Shown here in pieces: positions 1-6,587 of a DNA stretch of 41,295 bases. The notes below the pieces were generated by a model. That model was not told where the DNA came from and ran no database searches. It was given only the letters and a program-made list of their open reading frames with translations. Both the position numbers and the translations under genes were made by a program. Each line of letters opens with the position of its first letter. Positions within the stretch are counted from its first letter, which is position 1. The DNA is from Candidatus Omnitrophica bacterium CG11_big_fil_rev_8_21_14_0_20_41_12. GTDB taxonomy: Bacteria > Omnitrophota > Gorgyraeia > Gygaellales > Profunditerraquicolaceae. The stretch spans positions 1 through 41,295 of the forward strand of contig PCWB01000042.1 of the NCBI GenBank assembly GCA_002796135.1. The letters are read 5' to 3'.

Positions 1-1
1 A

Positions 2-75
2 TCGGGGCGACAGGACTTGAACCTGTGACCTCTTGAACCCCATTCAAGCGCTCTACCAAACTGAGCCACGCCCCG
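2..75 (-). tRNA. tRNA-Pro(GGG)
   Basis: Read on the minus strand this folds as a complete cloverleaf: acceptor stem CGGGGCG paired with CGCCCCG, D arm, a five-pair anticodon stem CTTGA/TCAAG, and T arm ACAGG-TTCAAGT-CCTGT. The seven-base anticodon loop ATGGGGT gives anticodon GGG, so it reads CCC proline codons. The discriminator base is A and no CCA is encoded. It begins 18 nt after the gpsA stop codon and may be co-transcribed with it. Confidence 0.95.
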
Positions 76-93
76 TTACAAACGGTATTTTTT

Positions 94-1089
94 TTATTCC
101 TCTTTACTTTTCCTCGTCATCAAATCTTTAACTGCCTGACGAGGAGATTTATTTTTATAGAGCAGCCGATATACCTCTCTAGTAATAGGCATCTCTATTT
201 TATATTTTATACTTAAAGCATATGCGGATTTTGTCGTCGGTACCCCTTCGGCAACCATCTGCATATGCCGGCAGATTTCTTTTAAGCTTTTACCGCGTCC
301 GATTAATTCCCCAACCATCCGATTGCGGCTTTGATTACTGATACAAGTAGTGACTAGATCACCTAATCCGCTGATTCCGCTGAATGTCTCAGGTTTTGCT
401 CCCATAACTTTGCCAAGTCTGGATATCTCAGTAAGCCCGCGGGTTAATATTGCCGCTTTAGTATTCGTACCGAAACCTAATCCATCGGAGACTCCGCAAG
501 CAATCGCAATAACATTCTTTAAGCTTCCTCCGAGCTCAACCCCGATTATATCAGAGTTTGTATAAACACGGAAACTTTCTGTATTAAATACTGATTGTAT
601 AGTTTTTCTAATTTTTTTACTGCTAGAAGCCACTACTGCGGTAGTAGGAATCCCTTTGGCAACTTCCTGAGCAATAGTCGGACCGCTTAAAACCGCCAGC
701 TTCACCGGACCAAGTTCAGAATGTATCACTTCCGAGATCCTTTTAGAAGAACTTATCTCAATGCCTTTACTAACACTTAAAAAAATAGTATTTTTAGAAA
801 AGCCATGCTTTATTTTTTTTAATATCGATCGGGTATATTGCGAAGGAATCGCCAGCACAATGATCTCTTTATCGGTAATCGCCGATTTAATATCGGAGGT
901 TATTTCAATTCCTGCGGGTATCTTAATCCCCGGTAAAAATTTCGGATTTCGGCGGCTTTGCGAAATTTGTTTAGTGTATTTATTAAAGGCTCCCCAGAGG
1001 CTCACCCGGTATCCTTTTTTAGAAAGCAGGATAGCTAATGTTGTCCCCCATCCTCCGTCGCCTAATACTCCGATACGCATTTTATCCAT
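94..1089 (-). CDS. gpsA: Glycerol-3-phosphate dehydrogenase [NAD(P)+]
   Basis: Makes sn-glycerol 3-phosphate from dihydroxyacetone phosphate in the cytosol, the first step of phospholipid backbone synthesis. The N-terminal Rossmann motif GDGGWGT follows the first beta strand. The body contains LSGPTIAQEVAKG, ELGGSLKNVIAIACG and GLGDLVTTC, the conserved blocks that carry the catalytic lysine and substrate-binding residues. The length of 331 residues is normal. The track start is ATG; a second ATG three codons later (MRIGVL) is equally plausible, and neither has a clear Shine-Dalgarno sequence. It lies 3 nt after the thymidylate synthase-like gene and is probably the last protein gene of that operon. 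Its partner acyltransferase plsY is 33 kb away instead of adjacent as in many bacteria. Confidence 0.95.
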   Translation of the reverse strand: MDKMRIGVLGDGGWGTTLAILLSKKGYRVSLWGAFNKYTKQISQSRRNPKFLPGIKIPAGIEITSDIKSAITDKEIIVLAIPSQYTRSILKKIKHGFSKNTIFLSVSKGIEISSSKRISEVIHSELGPVKLAVLSGPTIAQEVAKGIPTTAVVASSSKKIRKTIQSVFNTESFRVYTNSDIIGVELGGSLKNVIAIACGVSDGLGFGTNTKAAILTRGLTEISRLGKVMGAKPETFSGISGLGDLVTTCISNQSRNRMVGELIGRGKSLKEICRHMQMVAEGVPTTKSAYALSIKYKIEMPITREVYRLLYKNKSPRQAVKDLMTRKSKEE

Positions 1090-1092
1090 GGT

Positions 1093-1839
1093 TTATTTTA
1101 AATCCTTAACTTTATTTGTTCTGAGCTTGGCTAAATCCCAAACATAATCGTAAAGATGTAGCCCCTTACTTACAGCGATAATTTCTCCGTCTTCTACGCC
1201 TATTTCTTCAGCCATATATTGTTTTACCAGCTGTAAGCCTCCGAGATTAGAAGGAAATCCGCCCCAAAGATCCCAGGAACGGAAATAAAGTATGAAGTGT
1301 AGTTTACCATAACGGACTCTTGTATCGATTAACCTTAGACAAGGAGGATCAATTAACTTTATATCCGAAGGCATGCCAATCTCCATTATCGCCTGATTTG
1401 TACCCGGGCCCTTTTCTTTGTACATCTTAATTACTTCTTCGATCTGATTAACATTTAACGCCAAATCACAAAGTAACTCTTTCCCATTTTCATTTTTTTT
1501 AATTTTAACCTTCGGGTCAACTAATCTTTCTCCGTAGGTATAATCTTCAGTTTCGGTTTTTGCACCGGTAAGCAGGTAACTTAGATACCCCCGAATATAA
1601 TCCATATCTGTCGGCGCAGGTATATTCATGCCTTCAGGGATAATCGGGATTATCTGATGCGCAGGCTTACGCACTCTTATTGAGACAAAGTCGAATTCCA
1701 AACGTTTCTGGCCCTCGTAGCTTCCGCGGGTAATTGTATAGACATGGCCTTTGTCTAATATTGCCGATAAGGCCTGAAACCAGGCATCATCTAAGTCAAA
1801 AGCATCGATAAAAACCGGTTTTAAGAATTCTTCGCTCAC
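1093..1839 (-). CDS. Divergent thymidylate synthase (ThyA-like)
   Basis: Probably methylates dUMP to dTMP with methylene-tetrahydrofolate, or is a close relative of that enzyme. Several ThyA landmarks are in order: YTYGERL (about 100-106), the nucleophile context PPC at Cys167, FRSWD around 186-190 matching the phosphate/substrate block QRSxD, PSN with Asn198, and HLY at 228-230 matching HxY. Other blocks are poorly conserved, and the 248-residue length is nearer to archaeal and methanogen-type thymidylate synthases than to the E. coli enzyme. The start is GTG and overlaps the response regulator stop, which implies translational coupling. Finding it between a two-component system and gpsA is unusual. 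Assignment to the superfamily is firm; the exact reaction is inferred. Confidence 0.75.
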   Translation of the reverse strand: MSEEFLKPVFIDAFDLDDAWFQALSAILDKGHVYTITRGSYEGQKRLEFDFVSIRVRKPAHQIIPIIPEGMNIPAPTDMDYIRGYLSYLLTGAKTETEDYTYGERLVDPKVKIKKNENGKELLCDLALNVNQIEEVIKMYKEKGPGTNQAIMEIGMPSDIKLIDPPCLRLIDTRVRYGKLHFILYFRSWDLWGGFPSNLGGLQLVKQYMAEEIGVEDGEIIAVSKGLHLYDYVWDLAKLRTNKVKDLK

Positions 1840-2225
1840 GGGGTTTTGCTCTTTTCCATTGCTTTTTTTACAAATTGTTTAAAGGTAGTGATGATCTGGG
1901 CCACAGGCATATTTTTACCGATATATCCAGAACAACCGAATTGCTTGGTTTTAGCGATTAAATCTTCATCGAATCCAAAACCGGTGATCATTACGACAGG
2001 TAGATTTTTATCGAATTCTCTGATGTTCTTTAATACCTCTAGCCCGCTCATTCCGGGAAGCTTAATATCTAACAATACGACATCAAAGGGTTCCTTTTTA
2101 AGGATCTTTAGAGCCTCTTCTCCAGTGGCACAAGACACCGGCTCACAATCTTCTTTTCTAAACAATTCATCGAACAGGTCTCTTACTGGAGCCTCATCAT
2201 CTACAACTAAAATTTTATAAAGCAT
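1836..2225 (-). CDS. Single-domain response regulator (CheY-like receiver)
   Basis: A 129-residue stand-alone receiver domain with the full phosphorylation site: acidic pair Asp9-Asp10, phospho-acceptor Asp53 in LLDIKLPGMSG, Thr81 in MITGF and Lys104 in GYIGKN. There is no output domain, so it must act through protein-protein contact or in a phosphorelay. A strong Shine-Dalgarno sequence GGAGG stands before the ATG. It follows the histidine kinase gene by 13 nt, so the kinase is its likely phospho-donor. Its end overlaps the GTG start of the thymidylate synthase-like gene. Confidence 0.93.
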   Translation of the reverse strand: MLYKILVVDDEAPVRDLFDELFRKEDCEPVSCATGEEALKILKKEPFDVVLLDIKLPGMSGLEVLKNIREFDKNLPVVMITGFGFDEDLIAKTKQFGCSGYIGKNMPVAQIITTFKQFVKKAMEKSKTP

Positions 2226-2238
2226 AATTGTTCCTCCT

Positions 2239-3672
2239 CTAAATAAAAGGTAATTTTATAGTAAAAGTAGTTCCCTGATTAACTTGACTAACTAAATCAA
2301 TAGAACCGTTATGATTTTTAATAATATTATGGCAGATCGATAGTCCTAGGCCTATTCCGTCATTTTTTGTCGAGAAAAAAGGCATGAAGATATTCTTAAG
2401 GTGATGCTCAGGAATACCGACGCCAGAATCAATTATCTGGATCTGCACGCAAGAATCCTGAAAATTACTGGTAATTATTTTAATTACTCCTCCCTCGGGC
2501 ATAGATTGATAAGCGTTGGTAAGAATATTAAGGAAAACCTCCTGTAATTGATGCAGATCACCCTTTATTTTCGGTAAATTATTTGCGCGAATTTGTTTTA
2601 TCTCGATTCTGGAGCTAGGTAATTTATTATAACGAATCAACGACAGGACCGCTTCAATAGCCTTATTAACATCAATCATTTCCTGCGCCGGGGTTGATTT
2701 ACGGGAAAATTTTAAAATTCGATCCACCAGCTCACGAATACGATCCGTTTGATTGGCAATTAAAGCAAGATTGTCTTTGACCTTTTGATTGAAGCTCTCG
2801 TCTTTGAGCATCTCTAATCTTCCGGAAATGACAAACAGCGGATTATTGATTTCATGGGCCATACCGGCTGAAAGCTGGCCCAAAGCCGCTAATTTTTCAG
2901 ATTGAAAAATCTGGTATTCCAATTTCCTTCTTTCCGTTATGTCCTTAGCCATAAATATGTAACCGGTAAGTTTGCCCTCCCCATCTAAAAATTGATTTAC
3001 GGTTAATATAACCGGAAGGACTTCTTTAGTTTTAGTAATCAGCTCTGCTTCTGTTTCATACCTTCCGAATAAATGTACTTGTTTAAGGATAAATTCCAGA
3101 TCAGGGTATTCAGCAGAAGCATTATGCAGTATGCCGGCATTTTTAAAAATTAGGTCCTTTTTGTTCCAGCCGAGCATGATCTCCAAACCCATCCCCAGAT
3201 AAGTTATATTGCCCTCTAAATTAATTACGTATAGTGCGTACTCCTTTATACTTGAGAAGATATCTTTTAAAGAGGTGTCAATATTCTTTATCGATGATTC
3301 ACGCTCGTTGATCTCCGTAATATCCTGGCCAAAAAGCGCGACCGCTTCAACCTGATTATTTTTATCTAACACCGGATTAATCGTCCACGAAATTAACCGC
3401 TGGTTAATCAGGCAGGCAAAATTCTTCTCTCTTTTATAGGTCATCGCCTCATCGACAACCGCCTTAAACATATTTTTATTTATAATCTTATTCATATTTC
3501 CAAACAATACCCCCATCCAATGTTTTCCGATAACCTCAGATTGATTAAGTCCTAGCACGCTTTCGGATTTCTTATTACACAAAAGAATATTACCGAAATG
3601 GTTTAAATAAAGCACCATTACTGCGGCGTTCTCAATTAACTTTGATAAGATGTCATTTTTTTCGGTAGCCAT
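2239..3672 (-). CDS. Soluble PAS-PAS sensor histidine kinase
   Basis: A 477-residue kinase with no membrane segment, so it senses a cytoplasmic signal. Two PAS folds are visible, roughly residues 8-120 and 135-250, each ending in a PAC-type sequence (GQDITE and AKDITERRK). The dimerisation helix holds the phosphorylated His273 in GMAHEINNP. The ATPase domain shows the N box (NILTNAYQSM), the G1 box DSGVGIP, the F box MPFFSTK and the G2 box GIGLGLS. Both PAS domains precede the NtrB-like catalytic core. The adjacent lone receiver is its likely partner. It lies just downstream of the tRNA-Gly gene. The ligand of the PAS domains cannot be read from sequence. Confidence 0.93.
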   Translation of the reverse strand: MATEKNDILSKLIENAAVMVLYLNHFGNILLCNKKSESVLGLNQSEVIGKHWMGVLFGNMNKIINKNMFKAVVDEAMTYKREKNFACLINQRLISWTINPVLDKNNQVEAVALFGQDITEINERESSIKNIDTSLKDIFSSIKEYALYVINLEGNITYLGMGLEIMLGWNKKDLIFKNAGILHNASAEYPDLEFILKQVHLFGRYETEAELITKTKEVLPVILTVNQFLDGEGKLTGYIFMAKDITERRKLEYQIFQSEKLAALGQLSAGMAHEINNPLFVISGRLEMLKDESFNQKVKDNLALIANQTDRIRELVDRILKFSRKSTPAQEMIDVNKAIEAVLSLIRYNKLPSSRIEIKQIRANNLPKIKGDLHQLQEVFLNILTNAYQSMPEGGVIKIITSNFQDSCVQIQIIDSGVGIPEHHLKNIFMPFFSTKNDGIGLGLSICHNIIKNHNGSIDLVSQVNQGTTFTIKLPFI

Positions 3673-3695
3673 ATTCTTAATTTAAATTCAATTTA

Positions 3696-3766
3696 AGCGG
3701 GAGAGGGGAATCGAACCCCCATATATAGCTTGGAAGGCTATTGTTCTACCACTGAACTACTCCCGC
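3696..3766 (-). tRNA. tRNA-Gly(TCC)
   Basis: On the minus strand the acceptor stem GCGGGAG pairs with CTCCCGC, the T arm is GGGGG-TTCGATT-CCCCT, and the anticodon loop CTTCCAA gives anticodon TCC (codon GGA). The discriminator base is T, as is usual for bacterial tRNA-Gly, and no CCA is encoded. It is the last member of the Thr-Tyr-Gly tRNA set. Confidence 0.95.
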
Positions 3767-3775
3767 GTACGCACG

Positions 3776-3812
3776 CACACCCGAGCAATTAGCGCTACAG
3801 GCGCATACCTAT
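3776..3812. repeat. GC-rich dispersed element, copy A
   Basis: The 37 bp between tRNA-Tyr and tRNA-Gly share two blocks with a longer GC-rich palindromic element at 26507-26583: an 18-of-20 match starting CACACCCG and a 13-of-14 match ending GCGCATACCTAT. This copy lacks the middle part and the right arm of copy B. A separate small hairpin, GCGGGA-GTA-TCCCGC, follows at 3824-3838. It looks like a decayed or partial copy of a REP-like element. Confidence 0.6.
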
Positions 3813-3863
3813 CGGAGAATTTTGCGGGAGTATCCCGCGCGAACTCTCAATCGTACAATTTAA

Positions 3864-4145
3864 TGGGCAGGAGAGGATTCGAACCTCTGAAGCACAGGTG
3901 CAGCAGATTTCAAGGGCCTCCGAGTTACCTCGAAGCTTGGACTATCTCATCACCATAGTTTTCACTTTAGGTGGTAGGCGCTTAGTCTCTGCACCTTCCC
4001 GCAAAAATCATTTAGCGGGCTTGGCTCAGGATTCCCCTAAGGGCTACTTAGGGCTCCCCTGAATTCACCTACTTTTCCATCTCGCCTTTCGACAAGACGC
4101 TGCGTTTACACAGTCTGCCCCCTTTGGCCACTTGGGTACCTGCCC
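3864..4145 (-). tRNA. tRNA-Tyr(GTA) split by a group I intron
   Basis: Two exons (4110-4145, 36 nt, and 3864-3910, 47 nt) join into an 83-nt class II tRNA. The acceptor GGGCAGG pairs with CCTGCCC, the discriminator is A, the anticodon stem is GCAGA/TCTGC, there is a long variable arm GCAC-CT-GTGC, and the T arm is AGAGG-TTCGAAT-CCTCT. The joined anticodon loop is CTGTAAA, so the anticodon is GTA. The D arm (CCCAAGTGGCCAAAGGG) is the usual bacterial tRNA-Tyr form. The position between tRNA-Thr and tRNA-Gly matches the widespread bacterial Thr-Tyr-Gly cluster, an independent argument for Tyr identity. A tRNA finder without intron models would miss it. Confidence 0.95.
3911..4109 (-). ncRNA. Group I self-splicing intron in tRNA-Tyr
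   Basis: A 199-nt intron with no reading frame. It starts after the U at anticodon position 35 and ends in G before A36, the U...G borders of group I introns. P1 pairs exon CTGT with intron GCAG and places a U-G wobble at the 5' splice site. P2 is TCTTGTC-GAAA-GGCGAGA. P3 is TAGGTG/CACCTA. P4 is TCAGG/CCTGA inside the P and Q elements (Q: AATCCTGAGCCAAG). P5 is CCCTAAG/CTTAGGG and P6 is CCCGC/GCGGG. P7 is GACTA/TAGTC formed by R (GCAGAGACTA, about 3982-3993) and S (GATAGTCC, about 3939-3946). P9 is CTTCGAG-GTAA-CTCGGAG. All helices occur in the correct order, so the ribozyme looks intact. The small size and tRNA host resemble the IC3-type introns of bacterial tRNAs. Confidence 0.96.
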
Positions 4146-4200
4146 ATATCAAAATGTTAAAATGTAAATTATTATAATTCAATTTAAAATCCTTTAAATT

Positions 4201-4272
4201 AGCTGGCGAAAGGAATCGAACCTTCAACCCATGGTTTACAAAACCATTGCGCTACCATTGCGCCACGCCAGC
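4201..4272 (-). tRNA. tRNA-Thr(TGT)
   Basis: Minus-strand cloverleaf with acceptor GCTGGCG/CGCCAGC, anticodon stem ATGGT/ACCAT and loop TTTGTAA, giving anticodon TGT (codon ACA). The T loop TTCGATT is normal, the discriminator is T and no CCA is encoded. It begins 4 nt after the stop codon of the endonuclease gene and lies 55 nt before tRNA-Tyr. Confidence 0.95.
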
Positions 4273-4276
4273 AGAT

Positions 4277-4693
4277 TTACTTCTCAAGTAAGTCAAATCT
4301 TGATTCATATTTGGCTGCTTCAGTTACAAACTTGATTTGTTTATTCTTAGCTGGCTTTAACCGTAAATTACATGTACTTTTATTCCTAATCAGGCTGAAA
4401 GGAACAAAATATACCTTATGCTGCTCGGAAGAATATACAGCAATAATATCTATATTTTTCGGTGAGTAATGTATGATACTGTGATTATTGCAGCTTCTTG
4501 CTCTCACCTCTACTATGCCATCTTTCGGCGTTGCATATTTAACTTGAACACGCTTAAATACTCCATTTTTCTCTGTAACAAGATCGTATCGGTTATCTTC
4601 TCCCCACGGGATAAGAACATTAAAACCATTTTGTTTAAGTAGATAAGTAACAAATGCTTCAGCAATATCACCTTTTTGTTTTGTAATAGCCAT
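4277..4693 (-). CDS. PD-(D/E)XK endonuclease, homing type (PDDEXK_5-like)
   Basis: A 138-residue protein with the compact PD-(D/E)XK nuclease core. Glu12 lies in the first helix (GDIAEAF), Asp37 in NRYDLV on the second strand, and Gln50-x-Lys52 in VQVKYA on the third. The Q-x-K version of the motif and the size match the small nuclease family (Pfam PDDEXK_5) that includes the group I intron endonuclease I-Ssp6803I of a cyanobacterial tRNA-fMet intron. The ATG directly follows the nnrD stop codon. A tRNA-Thr separates it from the intron-bearing tRNA-Tyr, so it is free-standing, not intron-encoded. A role in intron spread is inferred from family and position; an unrelated DNA repair or restriction role is possible. 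Confidence 0.72.
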   Translation of the reverse strand: MAITKQKGDIAEAFVTYLLKQNGFNVLIPWGEDNRYDLVTEKNGVFKRVQVKYATPKDGIVEVRARSCNNHSIIHYSPKNIDIIAVYSSEQHKVYFVPFSLIRNKSTCNLRLKPAKNKQIKFVTEAAKYESRFDLLEK

Positions 4694-5560
4694 TTAGGTA
4701 CTCTTTTTTATTGCCGCAGGAATTTCATCAATAATATCCGAAGCAATTAATCCCATCTGTGTTTTATCGCCTGCTGCAATATCACCGGCTAAGCCATGAA
4801 TATATGTCGCATATTTTGCCGCAGGAAAAATATCCAACCCCTGAGCTAGGAATGCTCCGGCAATACCGCTTAAGACATCGCCGCTTCCTGCGGTTGCCAT
4901 CCCCGGATTACCGGTTTTATTTATATAACACTGACTATTGCCGTCAGTTACAACAGTATGATGTCCTTTAAGTATAATCGTACTATTATAATATTTTGCG
5001 TACTTTTTAGCAACCAATTTCCTGTTTTTCTTTATAAGATTAAGATCAACTTTAAAAAGCTTAGACATCTCCATTTGATGCGGAGTCAGAATAAGTCGGC
5101 CTTTATGGTTTCTAAGTATCTCTAAGTGATTACTGAGCGCGTTTAAAGCATCGGCGTCGATCACAGCAGGTAAATTAATCTTTTTAATAATTTTCCTTAC
5201 CAATGCACTCGTCGTTTTATCTGTGCCCAGGCCCGGGCCGATTATTAAAACATCAACCTTCTTAAGAAAAACGCCGATTCTGCTAAAAGCTCTGAGGCTT
5301 AATGACCCTTCTTTTGTTTCCGGTAAGGGCAAGCTCATTACCTCCTTAGGCTTATTTTTGATTACCGCCAGATTAATACTTTTAGGGATACCCAAAGTTA
5401 TCAACCCTGCTCCTGCACGTAAGGCAGCTTCAGCACAAAGTAAAGCGGCTCCGGAAAATCTGCTTGAGCCGGCTAATATTAAGATATGCCCGTAATCCCC
5501 TTTATGAGAATTAGCTTTTCTTCGTAATAATTGCGTTGGCAACTGCATAGGTTTTAACAT
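4694..5560 (-). CDS. nnrD: ADP-dependent NAD(P)H-hydrate dehydratase
   Basis: Repairs damaged (hydrated) NADH and NADPH. The ribokinase-like YjeF C-terminal fold is recognisable from HKGDYGHILILAGS near the start, IIGPGLGTD, VIDADALNAL, LTPHQMEMSKL (the usual LTPHPGE block), LKGHHTVV and the catalytic NPGMATAGSGDVLSG block. Only this domain is present; the epimerase NnrE domain fused to it in many bacteria is missing. The track start at 5602 would overlap acpS by 92 nt. The family normally begins just before the RRKANSHKGDYG segment, so the internal ATG at 5560 (MLKPMQ) is preferred, which still overlaps acpS by about 50 nt. The start remains uncertain because no Shine-Dalgarno sequence is visible. 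Confidence 0.9.
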   Translation of the reverse strand: MLKPMQLPTQLLRRKANSHKGDYGHILILAGSSRFSGAALLCAEAALRAGAGLITLGIPKSINLAVIKNKPKEVMSLPLPETKEGSLSLRAFSRIGVFLKKVDVLIIGPGLGTDKTTSALVRKIIKKINLPAVIDADALNALSNHLEILRNHKGRLILTPHQMEMSKLFKVDLNLIKKNRKLVAKKYAKYYNSTIILKGHHTVVTDGNSQCYINKTGNPGMATAGSGDVLSGIAGAFLAQGLDIFPAAKYATYIHGLAGDIAAGDKTQMGLIASDIIDEIPAAIKKST

Positions 5561-5867
5561 GTGAGATTGAAATATGCACGCAGATATTTTTTCCTTTACC
5601 ATTCAGAAATAAACAGATCGGTTTGCCTTCGGCATCATTATGTATTTGAAGATCCTGCCAAGAAATATTCTTATCCCCGGCTGCCTTAAACACTGCCTCT
5701 TTTGCGGCAAATCTTCCGGCTAAGTGCTGGTAAAAAGAGGTCTTGGTTTTAGCATTTTTTATTTCGTTTTTTGTAAAAACTCTCTGCAGAAAATCTTCGC
5801 CCCATTTTTCATGCGCCTGCTTGATCCTGCGCACCTCGGTGATATCCATCCCTGTGCCGATGATCAT
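5511..5867 (-). CDS. acpS: Holo-[acyl-carrier-protein] synthase
   Basis: Transfers 4'-phosphopantetheine from CoA to acyl carrier protein. It has the signature IIGTGMDITEVRRI at the N terminus, with the magnesium-binding Asp, and the second block GRFAAKEAVFKAAG, followed by HISISHVKTYAVA. The reading frame in the track is 21 codons longer at the front. The true start is the ATG at 5867 because it gives the conserved N terminus and a normal 118-residue length, and forms a TAATG stop-start overlap with pdxJ. The pdxJ-acpS pairing is common in bacteria. The 3' end overlaps nnrD. Confidence 0.95.
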   Translation of the reverse strand: MIIGTGMDITEVRRIKQAHEKWGEDFLQRVFTKNEIKNAKTKTSFYQHLAGRFAAKEAVFKAAGDKNISWQDLQIHNDAEGKPICLFLNGKGKNICVHISISHVKTYAVANAIITKKS

Positions 5868-6580
5868 TATCTTATTAACTCCTTCATCTCCTTGACTGCT
5901 TTGAATAAGCCTACATAAAGAGATTTGCAAATAATAGAATATCCGATATTAAGTTCTTCTATTCCTCCAATTGCCGCAACATCTTTAGCATTAGCATAAT
6001 CAATACCGTGTCCGGCATTAACCGTAAGCTTCCCGCTTCTTGCGTAACTAACCGCAGATTCTATCTGCTTAAGAAACTTATTTTTTTCTTGATTATTTTT
6101 TGCCTCGGCGTAGCGGCCAGTATGTAGTTCAATAATTTTAGCTCCGGCTTTTCTGGAAGCGTCAATCTGTTTTTTTTCGGGGTCAATAAACAAACTTACG
6201 CGAATGCCCTTTTTTTCTAATTTTTTTATAACCGCAGCAACCTTTTTTAAATTGGCGGCAACATCTAAACCGCCTTCTGTCGTTAACTCTTTTCTTTTTT
6301 CAGGAACAAGTGTTGCCTGATACGGCTTAATCCTACAGGCAATTTTTACGATCTCCAAAGCAATGGACATCTCCAGGTTGAGCTTAGTCTTAATATTCTT
6401 ACGCAGCAGCAGGATGTCTTGATCCTGAATATGACGGCGATCCTCCCTTAAATGAGCTACGATGCTATCAGCGCCTGCTTTTTCGCATAGATATGCAGCA
6501 TAAACAGGATCAGGAAGAACTCCTTTGCGGGCCTGCCGTAAAGTTGCTACATGGTCGATATTTACTCCTAATTTAGGCAT
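5867..6580 (-). CDS. pdxJ: Pyridoxine 5'-phosphate synthase
   Basis: Condenses 3-amino-2-oxopropyl phosphate with deoxyxylulose 5-phosphate in the last step of the DXP-dependent vitamin B6 route. The TIM barrel shows LGVNIDHVATLRQARKG at the N terminus, then HLREDRRHIQD, NLEMS, ELHTGRYA, and NAGHGIDYANAKDVA near the end. The length of 237 residues is normal for the family. It sits between folP (7 nt gap) and acpS (1 nt overlap) in the ftsH operon. No dedicated B6 partner such as pdxA is in the window. Confidence 0.96.
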   Translation of the reverse strand: MPKLGVNIDHVATLRQARKGVLPDPVYAAYLCEKAGADSIVAHLREDRRHIQDQDILLLRKNIKTKLNLEMSIALEIVKIACRIKPYQATLVPEKRKELTTEGGLDVAANLKKVAAVIKKLEKKGIRVSLFIDPEKKQIDASRKAGAKIIELHTGRYAEAKNNQEKNKFLKQIESAVSYARSGKLTVNAGHGIDYANAKDVAAIGGIEELNIGYSIICKSLYVGLFKAVKEMKELIR

Positions 6581-6587
6581 AGCTAGA

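Noticed and set aside
3864-4145. tmRNA, RNase P RNA or two half tRNAs as explanation of the tRNA ends around 3864 and 4145
   Set aside because: The exons pair in acceptor and anticodon stems to give one complete tRNA-Tyr, and the insert has the group I P/Q/R/S core rather than a tag-peptide frame or RNase P conserved elements.
4277-4693. Endonuclease as an intron-encoded protein of the tRNA-Tyr intron
   Set aside because: The intron is only 199 nt, closes with ribozyme helices and contains no reading frame. The nuclease gene lies outside it, with tRNA-Thr in between.
5561-5602. Upstream start of nnrD given in the track
   Set aside because: It would lengthen the overlap with acpS to 92 nt and add 14 unconserved residues before the usual family start.
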